From: Larix kaempferi
Lineage: Eukaryota; Streptophyta; Pinopsida; Pinales; Pinaceae
Direction of reading: 5' to 3'
Assembly (NCBI GenBank): GCA_027924585.1
Contig: BSBM01001719.1
Span: forward strand, 33,616,001 to 33,680,000
Length of the DNA: 64,000 bases
The notes beneath the pieces are model-generated. The model was not told where the DNA came from. It saw only the letters and a program-made list of their open reading frames with translations, and did not search any database. The position numbers and the translations under genes are program-made. Position 1 is the stretch's first letter. Each line of letters begins with the position of its first letter. Below, piece by piece: positions 53,341-64,000 of this stretch.

Positions 53341-56300
53341 TGTTGTCGTCGGATACGCACCTCGGGGAAAAGGAGGTTAGCGTGGCAGAAATCTTCAAGC
53401 CACTGGGTGCGTCTTTTGGGGCAAGTCTCGAGTTAGGGCCATCACCTGATCCTGACTCCTTTGTTTAGGCTAACTCCTAACAAAGCCAAGGGGGGTAGTC
53501 CCTATGAAAGAGTTTCTAAGGCTCTTCAATTATTTATTTGTTGTGGATGTGAAGTTATTTAGGAGTTTCGAAATGGATTACTGAAACAAGCTATTGCAAA
53601 TGTGAAATTTGTATTCAACAACATAAAAAGATATATGGCATTCATAACATATTTGACTGAGAGCAAATAATTATAATAAATTGTACTAGTGCCAATGGAG
53701 TCAAAATAATAGAGTGCTGTTGAAAAAATAGTAAAGTAAATGTTTTGCAGTGTACTTGGTCAGTTTTAATTTATTAAGATGATGAGGGGATTAAGGGGAA
53801 GGGATTCCCGACATACCGTGAGGTACTGGGAATATGTCCAGATTATGACAAAGGTGGTTCCGCACTTGGAAATGTGGGATGGATCGGAGTCTCTGGGAGG
53901 TGTTCAACACTACACCAAACTAGGGTGCAGTTTAACGGTATCCCGAGGTCACTACCCAGTGGTTCTCGCTTCCTTTGAAGAATTTGCCCACACAATATCA
54001 AAGACGAATTAAGCCGGATTTTCGTAATGTATTGGGGAAGTTGTTTTTATTAAGGTGAGTTGTTTATTACATGTGGAAAGTTAAAAAGTGCACACTTCTG
54101 CTTTTGGTTATCCCAAAGATCAGGGTGAACCTGCGATGGGCAAGAGCATACACGGAAGGGCGTATTGTTTATTCCAATTGAGATTGAAATGCAAAAAGGA
54201 AAATGTGAGACTAATTACTACGACAAAGAGTATATTTTCCCTAATCGAGCAAGCTCTCTTGGGTAGTTCGGTAGAGCAATGCCGGGGTTAGTGTTCGTTA
54301 CTTTACAAAAACCACACAAGAAAAATTAAACTAACCAATATAAGAAAAATGAGATTATTCTAAAACAAAAAATAATGATACAGAAAAGCAAACCACAAAA
54401 AGGAACCGACACCAAACCCCCTTGGGGAATGAGAAACAGGCTTTATGAGCTCCCTTCCAATTTTTTATTATTATTATGAGATTACAATGCCAACTTGAAA
54501 GTAAAAGAAATCCTCTTTCTCCTTGTAAATTTCGGAGAAAAGAGGTTACAAAATTTGTGGCAAAAGCTTGGGAGGAAAGATAAGGTTTGAGAAAGTCTTA
54601 GATTGTCCGATCTTGTCAAAATAAGTGCTCCAAAGACTCTTTTTCTGCTGTCATGCAACAAAAACCAACAAACGAAATTAGTAGCAAAAGTGCCCAAAAT
54701 CACTTTAGAAGTGATTTGGGCAAATTAGAAAAAATGCTAAAAATTCTAAGTTAAAAAACTAGTTAACTAAAGCAAAAAAGACTAAGATGGATTGGCTAAA
54801 AAGCCAACCCTCTGAGGGTCTTGGACAACCTTGAAAAGGCAGCCAATAAAGCACTTGAGTTGCTTGATTTAACTTTAAAATACTTCAAAGAAAGAACCTT
54901 TCAAACAAGCTTTGGATTTTCTTGAATAACTTGATAAAAAAAAGTACTTTCCTAGAGCTAGATCCAAAGAAAAGATTTTAATAATTTAAAGAGCTTTTAA
55001 ATCTATGCACTAAATCATATATACTCTTTTAAATATGTTTGATAAACAAATCAGATCTGAAACTTTTAAGAACCGGTAACCAAGATAAATATTAATTTTA
55101 GTAGAGAGAAAGAGTAAGGTGAGTAAACTTGTTGCTAGAAATATCAACTAAAAAGGCTATTTCGTGGAGTGCCGAGGGATAATGTCTTGAAATATTGTTG
55201 GAAATGGAGTGGAGTCAAACTAGATCCACACCTCCTCCAAGCTTGGCAACCTGAAAGCTAACTCACAATCTTGCAAACAACCCTGTGAGATTTGGACATA
55301 CATATGCAAAGAGACAAAAATAACATGCAAATAAACTTATATAACATGTAAATCTTAAACCTCTAAACATATATATCAAAGATGGAAATGAGTAAGTAAT
55401 CTTACTTACAAATCTCCACTCCTATTGATTCAGAGGAATCCTTCAAGGCCAGATCTATGAACGGAGGAAGCAAAGAATTGAGACAAAGCCAAAATCACCT
55501 CATGAACAGCATGGCAATGGTGATCCACACACGATAGCACTACACAGTTTAGCCTCCAAAGCTTTTCTTTATTACCAATGCAAAATATAACAAAAATTAC
55601 AATCGCAAGCCTACTCTCAATCCAACTCTAACTAATTTGGAATGAGAGGGCTGCCTTCAATTTATAGAAGAAGAAGAGAGGAGGGCACACTTGTTAATGA
55701 GGAGGGAGGGCGCATTAGTGGAAAGAGTCAAGCCTTTGAATGTGCCTTGATTTAGGAGTGAATGGTGGAGGAGATTTAGGTGGCTTCCATCTTTTTATTC
55801 CAAAATCTGCACCCTAAAAACAAGCTGCCATCTCCCTCATGCGCCCACCAAAGGAGGAATGCGCCCTCCTTATTGAGAAGAAGTTTCCCTCTTATTTAAT
55901 TGATTGGAATCTTCCTTACTATGTCTAAAATGGTCCTCCATGAAATCCTCAATCAACTCCAATCCTAAATTAGATCAGATCCCACTGATTTAGGAGTTGA
56001 TATTTTCTCATTATTCACTTTTTTGAGTAAAAGTGAAAAAAATGAAAAATAAAACACTCAACCACTTAGGGAAGTGGTTCATGAGGTAAAGTAGGTACTC
56101 TGAGCTTGAAAATGAGCACCCGCATGACAAAATTGGCTCCTAGACTACACTTTTATTACATTTTCAATTTTTTTCATTAACTATTAAAAAATAGTCCAAT
56201 TTTACAGAAAAATATTTTTTTCGGAACTTAAAAAAAAACCTAGGGGGACCTAGCACATGTTCATACAGCTCAATTTTAATGCCTAACATGGTTTAGTACA

Positions 56301-56451
56301 TTGACACTTAGGCTCTAATAACCTCCTAAGGCTAAAACATCATGTTGACCACCCCAACTTTGGAGGCATGAGTGAAAAACTCAAAAATTATTAGTCGTTT
56401 GTTCAACAACAAATAATTAACAAGGAAAAAACACTCTGGGCTAGCCGGATT
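53341..56451 (-). repeat. D-family LTR copy D4, cut by C6
   Basis: Starts TGTTGTCGTCGG next to GTTAG. It follows the D1 order closely: TCTTCAAGCCACTGGG, AAAGCCAAGGGGGGTAG, ATACCGTGAGG...GGAATATGTCC, GGATCGGAGTCTCTGGGAGG, CCGGATTTTCGTAA, then the AAAAATATTTTTTTCGGAA and GTGAAAAACTCAAAAATTAT blocks. It is broken at 56451 by C6. D1 and D4 resemble each other more than either resembles D3. Confidence 0.6.
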
Positions 56452-56585
56452 TGTTATCACACAACTTGTAGATGCCCCTGAAGGTGATCCTATATAGGAC
56501 GGTAGAGGAGATGGGCAACTAAAGAGGTGACACAAGAGGGCCTCGATTCCCAAGATGGATTGGATGTCACGCCAATCGAGGTACT
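56452..56585 (-). mobile_element. Left end of giant LTR C6, interrupted by C7 and C8
   Basis: Starts TGTTATCACACAACTTGTAG after GGATT (56447-56451). Only 134 bases are visible, up to CAATCGAGGTACT, which in other copies continues with CTTCGCTTTA. It is broken by C7 at GTACT, and the rest must lie beyond 64000. Confidence 0.75.
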
Positions 56586-57049
56586 TGTTATCACACAACT
56601 TGTAGTTGCCCCTAGAGGTATCCCATCCGGGACGGTAGAGGAGACAGGCAACTAAAGAGGTGACCCAAGAGATGCCACGGTTCCCAATGCAATGTGGGAG
56701 TCACGTCAACCGAGGCACTCTTCGCTTTAAGTCAAGGTGTAATTAGACCAAGGGGGAGACCCTATAACCAATCACAGTTGATTGGACCCAAACAAAGGTT
56801 TCTAAAGGTAGGTAAATGATGAGTTACGGAAACCAATGCAAGGTTAAGTGGACCTAAGGGTTAAGGTATGGTTGAAGATGGTGTAAGAGGTTGTTAGTGT
56901 TTCAACCTATATATGGTTTAGGCCACATGATGGGGTATGATGACTAGGTATAGTACCATGTGTTTGCACAAGTGGGTCTTGTTTCCTTGGGAAGTGTGAA
57001 ATGGTTCTAGGTGGACCCACAAGGTGGAGTTAGGTGTGAGGTTGGTACT

Positions 57050-57960
57050 ATAGGTTAGATATAAGCTAGATCTATAAGTTTGAATGGGTTCTAGGAGTAC
57101 CCATGTACTAGATCTAGGGTTTGACACGAATCCCAAGGAGTGCGACTTGCTTGGTGATGGACTAGTGCCTTGTTAAGTGGGCTAATGGGGTCAAGAAGGA
57201 TGTCAAAGTGTAGATCGGGACACCTAGAAGCCAAGTCAAGTGGGTTGAATGAGATCTAATGGTTGGATCTTACTAGATCTAGGTTTTTAAGTGATTACCC
57301 TAAGTGGACCACAATCCCTTAAAACAAGGAATGCAATCCCCAAGGCGGATCTTGACGAAAGGACAGTATAGACCTAGGTTTCAAGGCATGGGCATTCCAA
57401 ATCCACGAAAAACTCAAACACCCACTTCCTAGAAGTGGACCAACTCAAATCTTCAAGGGGGTGCGACTTGCTCAAGGAAGGGCAAAAGATGGGTTTGGTG
57501 GACCAAATCAAGTCCGACGGCCACCAAACTGTAGATCCAAGTGGCTTGTACCCCGATCTATGTATCTTCAAAAATTTAAGTGAATCCAATGGCTAGATCT
57601 TTGTAGATCTGAGTTTTAAAGTACCAAGAAGATCAAAAGGGGGTTTCAACCCCTTAAAACATGGAAAGATGTCCACAAGGTAGTTTTCACCAAAGTAAGG
57701 ATATGGGTTTAGGTTATCAAGTGTCTAGAATGCAAATCAATTGAGATCTCACCTACCCATGTGCTAGATCTAGCCCAACAAGCCTCTCTCTAGGAAGTGC
57801 GATTTGGGTCAAGGAGGGCTTTTTGCCTTGAAAAATGGGTCAATTCTTATCCAATCTCCACCAAACTATAGATCCAACTAGGGGTGGATACTATAGAGGT
57901 GGGTTTTTCAATATCTTTTCAAGAACAAGGCTAGATCTAAGTAGATCTAAAAAATACCAA
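57050..57960. repeat. Threefold ~320-340-bp internal repeat of C7
   Basis: GTGCGAC/GTGCGAT landmarks fall at 57140, 57461 and 57798, spaced 321 and 337 bases, each followed by a TAGATC(G/C) and an AGATCT(A/G) block as in C1. Confidence 0.72.
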
Positions 57961-58550
57961 AAACAAGGGTTTTAATTTGATTAGGGTTTTTGTGATCTAG
58001 AAATTATGGAAGATTCAAGGAAGAGAAGATCATACCTCTTGGAGCATACCTGGATGAAGAGATGAATGCTAGTTGAGACGATGATTACTTTGCCAAAGAT
58101 CAAATGGAGAATTGTTGAAGCCCTCTTGCCAAATCGATTTTTCCAAGCCACATGTGATTCCTTCTAACCTGTCAAGCCAAGGAGCAAAGCATCAATCAGT
58201 TTAACAAATTGAAGGTAGATACAAGCAAGAGAGAGAGAGAGAAACATAGAATAGTTGACACAAAGGCAAAACTACTCCCTGTTAAACCCAAAACGACTTC
58301 TTCCAAGCTTGAAGGGCAAGCCTCCCCACCAATTCACACTTGTCAAAATCGTCCTCTTCACCTGCAAATAAAGTATGGCAAATATGCAAGATAGCTACAA
58401 TAGATCCTCCAGTGCAATGGACAATAGCATTTACAATCGAAACAACCAACATCCACTCCAATCCAAGCATGTACTCCAAAAGATAGAAATTTTATTCCAA
58501 GAGCCAAGAGCCAAAAATCTCTAGATGAATTTTACAATGAGAGGCTCCCT

Positions 58551-58560
58551 CCTTAAATAG
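58551..58560 (-). promoter_or_regulatory. TATA box of C7
   Basis: CTATTTAAGG on the minus strand, with GAGGGAGCCTCTCATTGTAAA downstream. Confidence 0.55.
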
Positions 58561-60087
58561 GATGGGGGGAGAGTACAATCCTAACCACTTTTTACATTAG
58601 CGGCTAAGATTAAAAGATCTCATGATCTAATCAATGGTTGAGATGAGTTCAACAAATAAAATACATGGACCACTAATAAAATATAGTGTAAGTGGACAAA
58701 ATCGCCCTATAAGGGGGGAATCCCACCAAATCATGATGACAAAATATCATAAGAGGCTTATGGTGGGTCCAAGGGGTAATTTTATCCCTCCTTGGTCAAT
58801 CCCCATAGCACAATAACCAAAAAATAATCATGAATGTACCAAATCGTGCCTCCATAGTGAAGTCGTGGTCCTCAAAAGACCTCAAAAAAATCCACAGAAA
58901 GTGCCATAAGTGATGGATGCGGGCCCCGATGAAGCTGAAACTGCTGGAGAAGGTGTGGAAGGTCCCGATCTATCATCACTGATCATCCCATGCCAAAACT
59001 TTGCCTTAGTAGCCCAAATCGATTTCCTCAATAGCCATTTCTACCAATCCTGAAATGCCTCGGGAAGCGTGAAACTACCCCAAACAGCCTCCTGGAGTGC
59101 TGGCACTGTCAAGGTGAGGGCACCAATGTGTCCGGAAGGGGGGTAATATGGTAAAAACAAGTGGCTGGACCACCCCCTCCATCATCAGCGCCCTAGGTCA
59201 ACCGGATAAAGTCATCTCTGCTCCGACAGGGCCTCCAACAGACCAAAACTGCACTGGGACAGCCTATTGAGGCTCAATCATCACTGTAAGTGCCCGAAAC
59301 TGAAAACAAACTGTCCCATTGGACTCAGAAGGTCCAAATCTATCCAAGATGTGTACTCATACACCATATGAGTCTCTGCATGATCAAAATAAATATCCAA
59401 TATACCGAAACAAGGCCAATAATAATGCGCTGTACATATACAAATACTGCTGTAACCCCAGAATCATCATCATAACCCTGTAGCTGCTGCATAGAGTCAT
59501 CATGTATGTATACATAGACCATATATCATCTATCCATATCATCATAAGGTCCAACATCTCATGTCCCATGGTCCTCCATGGTCAAACTAGGTCTAACCAA
59601 GACCAAATATAACTCAGATCATCATCAATAGCTGCTGCAAAGTGTCAAGGTTAATATATGCTCTACAACTTATTCAAATAACAATTATAACACAGAGTAA
59701 TCATGACTGGCGATCTAAATCCAAATATATAGTGTCGTTAATTATTATTATTACTCAGACTAGACTTTCAGGATCATACTCACTTCATAGTTGTGATCAA
59801 TTTGCTAGTGAAGGGTGAAGGCTTAAATTAACTGGCTAGGCTAAGGGATGACTTAACTGTCTTGACTTTGTGACACTTTGGCAAGGGAAAGGGAATACAC
59901 CATAGTATATACTGAATGAGCAATAACACAGGGAATGGCGGTGTCTCACAAATGGATGAGTTGTTTAAAGAGGGTTTATTCTCCTTCACAGATGCGTACA
60001 ATCCATAATACAAATAAGGCCAGCAATTGTTTAGATATAGCTTTTAAGTTCCATTGCTTTTTGGGCCTGAAGTTTCCATAGCCTTGA

Positions 60088-60118
60088 TCTATGTGTGTTT
60101 ATAAACACATTGCATAGA
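60088..60118. repeat. Conserved palindrome in U3 of C7
   Basis: TCTATGTGTGTTTATAAACAC continues into ATTGCATAGA, so GTGTTTATAAACAC is perfect and the outer TCTATG/CATAGA arms also pair. A second palindrome, CATTCATGTGTGTTTAGAAA to GCATGAATG, is at 60279-60313. Both recur in C4 (32070-32100 and 32263-32297), and the first in C3 (34585-34615). Confidence 0.65.
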
Positions 60119-61149
60119 TTTACATTTATTTTAGGCTTTCTGCTGCAGGTGTGTTTTTAAGGCACTTGTTTACCTGAGCACTTCTAGGTGTGTCATGGAC
60201 AGCTTGTTTACCTAGTTATTTATTTTCCACAAGATATAACATTTTATTTTCATAGCCATTTTCATTTGGCATGCCTTTCATTCATGTGTGTTTAGAAACA
60301 CATTGCATGAATGGGCTTTTCATACAAGATATAGCATTTCATTTTTCCAGATTTTGTATTCATGGCAGCACTAAAAGTTTCAGGTTTAGCCAACACAACT
60401 TTAGTGACTAGGGGGAATTCACAAGGAACTCCAACTCGCCATAGGCAAGTTTTGTCACCAACTCAGAGCCGAGACACAATAAACAGGGAAGCTCATCCAA
60501 TACAGAGGCTACAATGGGGAAAAGATCCTCCATGTCACTAGTCAAGTAGTAAGTCAGGGTGATAAACTAGAAGGTAGGCCATGGATGGATGAAGACAATG
60601 AATAATGGAGCCAACACTAGCAAGCCAAGATATGGTGGAATGATCACCTCTATTCTCCCTAAGGAGGGTACATACCAATGAGCATGAATAGTGAACTTCT
60701 AAGTTTGAGTAGGGACAATATAATATATATAATAGATCAACCAGGTCCAAATATCTATATGATCGCTAGATCATGACACTGAGTGCTAAGACATGCTATA
60801 AGAATAAGTATAAAAGCAATCTAACCATAACACCATGATATACCTGCTGAGTCATATACCTGAATGCTCATCAACCTGTACCATCATCTGTCCTCCGAAA
60901 CTGCTGCTGTAACTCTGGGCACTACTGACTGCTCTGTACCAATGGTATAATGGCTACATCGGTCATCTCTCTGAGTGTCCTGAGACTCAGTCATGGCATG
61001 GGGAATACAACTGCTATCTACAATCTGATAGTGATCCAAAGATAGCTGCTCATCTCATCATCTCAAAGTAAAGGAACTGGCTGAAATGTGCTCTGGAATC
61101 TGAAAAATAATGTATGGTAGCCCGGCTACTATATATGTGATAACAGTAC

Positions 61150-64000
61150 TGTTATCACACAACTTGTAGTTGTCCCTAATGGTATCCCATCCGGGATGAT
61201 AGAGTAAATGGACAACTAAAGAGGTGACCCAAGAGATGCCACGGTTCCCAATGCAAGCTGGGAGTCACGTCAACCGAGGCACTCTTCACTTTAGATCGAG
61301 ATGAATCAAGACCTAGGGGGAGACCCTATAACCAATCAAAGGTTGCTAGGGATATGTAAAAGACAAGTTACGGAAACCAATGCAAGGTTAGGTGGACCTA
61401 TAAGTTTAAGTATGGTTGAAAGAGGCTTAGGGGATGACTTATGTTTCAACCAATGAATGATTTAGGCCACATAATGAGATAAAAAGAGCAAGATCTAGTA
61501 CCATGAAATACACAAGTGGGACCCACTTCCTTAGGATATGGAAATGGCTCAAATGTGACCCACAAGGTGAAGTCAAGGGTGCAAATGGTACCAAGGGGTA
61601 TGTGAAGAGTAGATCTATGGATCTAAGATGTAAATAGAGATACACACATATGGGATCTAGTACTTGACACACATCCCGAGGAGTGCGAATTGCCTTAGGT
61701 GGACTAGTGCCTTGATGGATGGGCTAATGGAGTCAAAAGAGATGTGGAAATGTAGATCGGGACACCTAGGATGCAAATCAAGTGGGCTATTCAAGATGTG
61801 ATGGTTGAATCTTACCAGATCTAATGTTTCACCAAGTGACCCAAGTGGGCAACAATCCCCCAAAATGAGGAATGATACCCCCAAGGCAGAACTTCACAAA
61901 GTGAGACACTAGATGTAGGTTTCAAGGTATGCTCTTTCCGAATCCAATGGGATCTCAACCACCCGTGTCCTAGAAGTGGGCAAACTCTAATCCCCAAGGA
62001 GTGCGACTTTGCCCAAGGAGGGCTAAATGCATGGGATGGTGTGTCAAATCAAGTCCAAAAGTCACCAAAGTTTAGATCCGGGTAGTTTAGGCAATTATCA
62101 ATGTGGATCTAGAAAATCAAAGGTATCCAATGGCTAGATCTCCATAGATCTGAGATTGAAAGTGCATCACCAAATTGACCCAAGTGGGGCAAAACCCTCA
62201 AAATGAGGAATGAGGCCCACAAGGCAAAAATCAAAGAAGTGATACACTAGGAGTAGGTTATCAAGTGTGAGGATCAAGAATCAAGTGGGATCTCACCTAC
62301 CCATGTGGTGGAACTAGCTTAAACCAAACACCCAAGGAGGGCGACTTTACCCAAGGAAGGTTAAGTGCATTGAAAGATGTGTCAAATGAAGCCCAATCCA
62401 CACCAAACTATAGATTTGAATCGCTGTGGATACTATAGAGGTGGGTTTTCAATATCTTTTCAAAAGGCAAGCTAGATCCAAGTAGATCTAAGAAAAACAA
62501 AAATGAGGGTTTTAATTTTTAAGAGTTTGTGACCAATGAAGAAGAATGGATGGATCTAGGCACATGCCTTGTAAAATTTACCTCAATTGCTTATGGCCAC
62601 CTTGCAAATTGATAGCATTCTCCTATGTGTATATTCAAGAGTGAGATCTAAGAGCTCCAAGCCAAAACGTCCCCCTCCAAAGATGCCAAATCGTCCTCCT
62701 CTTACAAGACAAGATCAAGTGAAACAAGCCAAGTAAGATGATTGTGAAAATGATAGAAAGATGTAATAGAAAGCATCAACTATGTCACAAAGATACAATA
62801 ATGATACTCCCTGTCACCAAGATCAACCCAAGAGAGAATATGTGGATCCCTCCAACAATAACCCTCAAGAAATCGTCCTCCTCTCCACCAATTCGGCCTC
62901 ACTACAAGAAAACAAGATGTAGCTTCAAAACCCACAATGATACATAGAAGAGATACTGTATACTCAAGATGCAAGAGAATCCATAAGACAAGAGAAATAT
63001 GCTCCACAAAGAAGTGTTCTATTCCAATATTTTAGAGCTCCAAAGGTGCTTTTACAATGAGAAGCTCTCCTTAAATAGGATGGAGAGAGGCCATAATCCT
63101 AACCACTTTTTGAATGAGTGGCTAAGATTAAAAGATCAAAAGATCTAATCAATGGTTGAGATGAGCTCAACAATACAATACATGGATCAATAATAAAATA
63201 TAACAATATGTGGACAAACTCACCCTAGGAGAGGTGATCCCACCAAATCATAATGATAAAACATAAGTCATAGCTCATGGTGGGTCCAAGGGGTAATTTC
63301 TAACACCCTTGGTCAATCCCCATGGCACAATATCCAAGAATAAAAGACCAAGACACCAAATCGTGCCTCTCTGGGAAAGTTGTGAGCCTTGGAAGGCTCT
63401 AGAAATCATCAAAAAGTGCCAAAAGTGATGGATGCGGGTCCCACTGAAAGCTGAGACTGCCGGAGAAGGTGTGGAAGACATCCCACTCATCATCACAAGT
63501 CATCCCATGCCATAACTTTGCCTCACTAGCCCAAATCGAATTCTTCAGTAGCCATTTTCACCATTTCTGGACTGCCTCGGGAAGTGTGAAACTGCCCAAA
63601 CTGCCTCCTAGAGTGCCTGCGCTGTCAAGGTGAGGGCACCAGGCTGTCTGGGAGGGAGGTAATGTGGTAATATCAAGTTGCTGGACCAAACCCTCCATGC
63701 ACAGCGCCCTAAGTGAACTCACCCAATCTCTGCTCTGCTTTGACAAGGCCTCTGATAGAGCAAATCTGTACTAGGATAGCCAACTGAGGCTAAAAATCAC
63801 TGTAGCTGCTCGGAACTGAAAACAAACTATCCTATTGGATTCAGAAGGTCCAAATCTATCTAAGAAGTGTACTCATACACCATATAAACCCATGCATGGT
63901 CCAAAATAAATACTCATCATATCCGGCAGGCCAAATAATAATAATCTGTAAAAGTGCTGAAAAAGCACAAATCATCATCATAAGCCTGAAACCACTGCAT
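61150..64000 (-). mobile_element. Giant LTR C8 (family C), cut by window end
   Basis: Starts TGTTATCACAC only four bases after C7's end, using the last T of C7's right GTACT copy. AGTAC (61145-61149) would be its own left target duplication. The order of blocks is the same as in C3, and the TATA box is at 63069-63079. GTGCGA landmarks at 61683 and 62001, with a degenerate one near 62339, mark the internal repeat. The right end is outside the window. Confidence 0.8.
63069..63079 (-). promoter_or_regulatory. TATA box of C8
   Basis: CCTATTTAAGG on the minus strand in the common family C context (GAGAGCTTCTCATTGTAAAAG downstream). Confidence 0.55.

Larger units (their letters stand above)
56586..61145 (-). 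mobile_element. Giant solo LTR C7 (family C), 4560 bp
   Basis: Starts TGTTATCACAC and ends TATGTGATAACA. GTACT is duplicated exactly at 56581-56585 and 61146-61150. The left half matches C1 very closely. The right half, from about 58010, matches C4 very closely (for example the block at 58690-60900 against 30670-32900), so C7 looks like a C1-type/C4-type mosaic. TATA at 58551-58560. Confidence 0.87.

Noticed and set aside
1-64000. tRNA, rRNA or microRNA genes
   Set aside because: I looked for cloverleaf ends, A/B boxes and rRNA cores and saw none. The CCA-like and TGGTATCAGAGC sites are retrotransposon primer sites.

Overview
This window reads as nuclear DNA from a seed plant with a large, repeat-rich genome. 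A gymnosperm is my best guess, but that is inference: no marker gene is present to prove it. I find no intact cellular protein-coding gene and no tRNA or rRNA gene. Almost everything is retrotransposon sequence, mostly LTRs, with one broken hAT DNA-transposon gene. Most long ORFs in the window are chance or decayed frames.

Layout. (1) 1-4560: old repeat-derived sequence with two LTR-type promoters and two small tandem repeats. (2) 4561-18195: a clean nest. A Ty1/copia element (A, minus strand, 4566-18190, TSD AAGGT) holds a plus-strand solo LTR (7064-8227, TSD AATCT). It also holds a second copia element, B (8253-17208, TSD TGATA), which landed in A's primer-binding site. B's 3' LTR holds a 4.45-kb giant LTR, C1 (8595-13048, TSD GTACC). 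Both A and B keep gag and a protease-like region but have no integrase, reverse transcriptase or RNase H. (3) 18196-23449: D-family LTR material, a weak promoter/PBS-like stretch and a TTTAGGG-rich minisatellite. (4) 23450-37498: a hAT transposase pseudogene (minus strand) split by C2, which contains C3, which contains C4. (5) 37499-42503: LTR-like material of the D type, then decayed unrecognised coding-like sequence. (6) 42504-46588: C5. (7) 46589-49487: primer site and LTR of another copia-like element (E), inserted in a Ty3/gypsy-type gag fragment, then a repeat with three copies of a PBS-like motif. (8) 49488-56451: D-family LTRs, one holding a 1.77-kb solo LTR (G, TSD TGGTC). (9) 56452-64000: C6, C7 and C8 packed together; C6 and C8 run off the window.

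The most notable object is family C: eight copies in 64 kb, all in one orientation, complete ones about 4.1-4.6 kb once inserts are removed. They have TG...CA ends inside an 11-bp terminal inverted repeat, 5-bp target duplications, a minus-strand TATA box and no internal coding domain. I interpret them as solo LTRs of a retrotransposon with very long LTRs. They carry a threefold ~320-340-bp internal repeat, palindromes and W-box clusters at matching positions.

The elements do not form a pathway; the window is a record of successive insertions. The order of events can be read from the target duplications.
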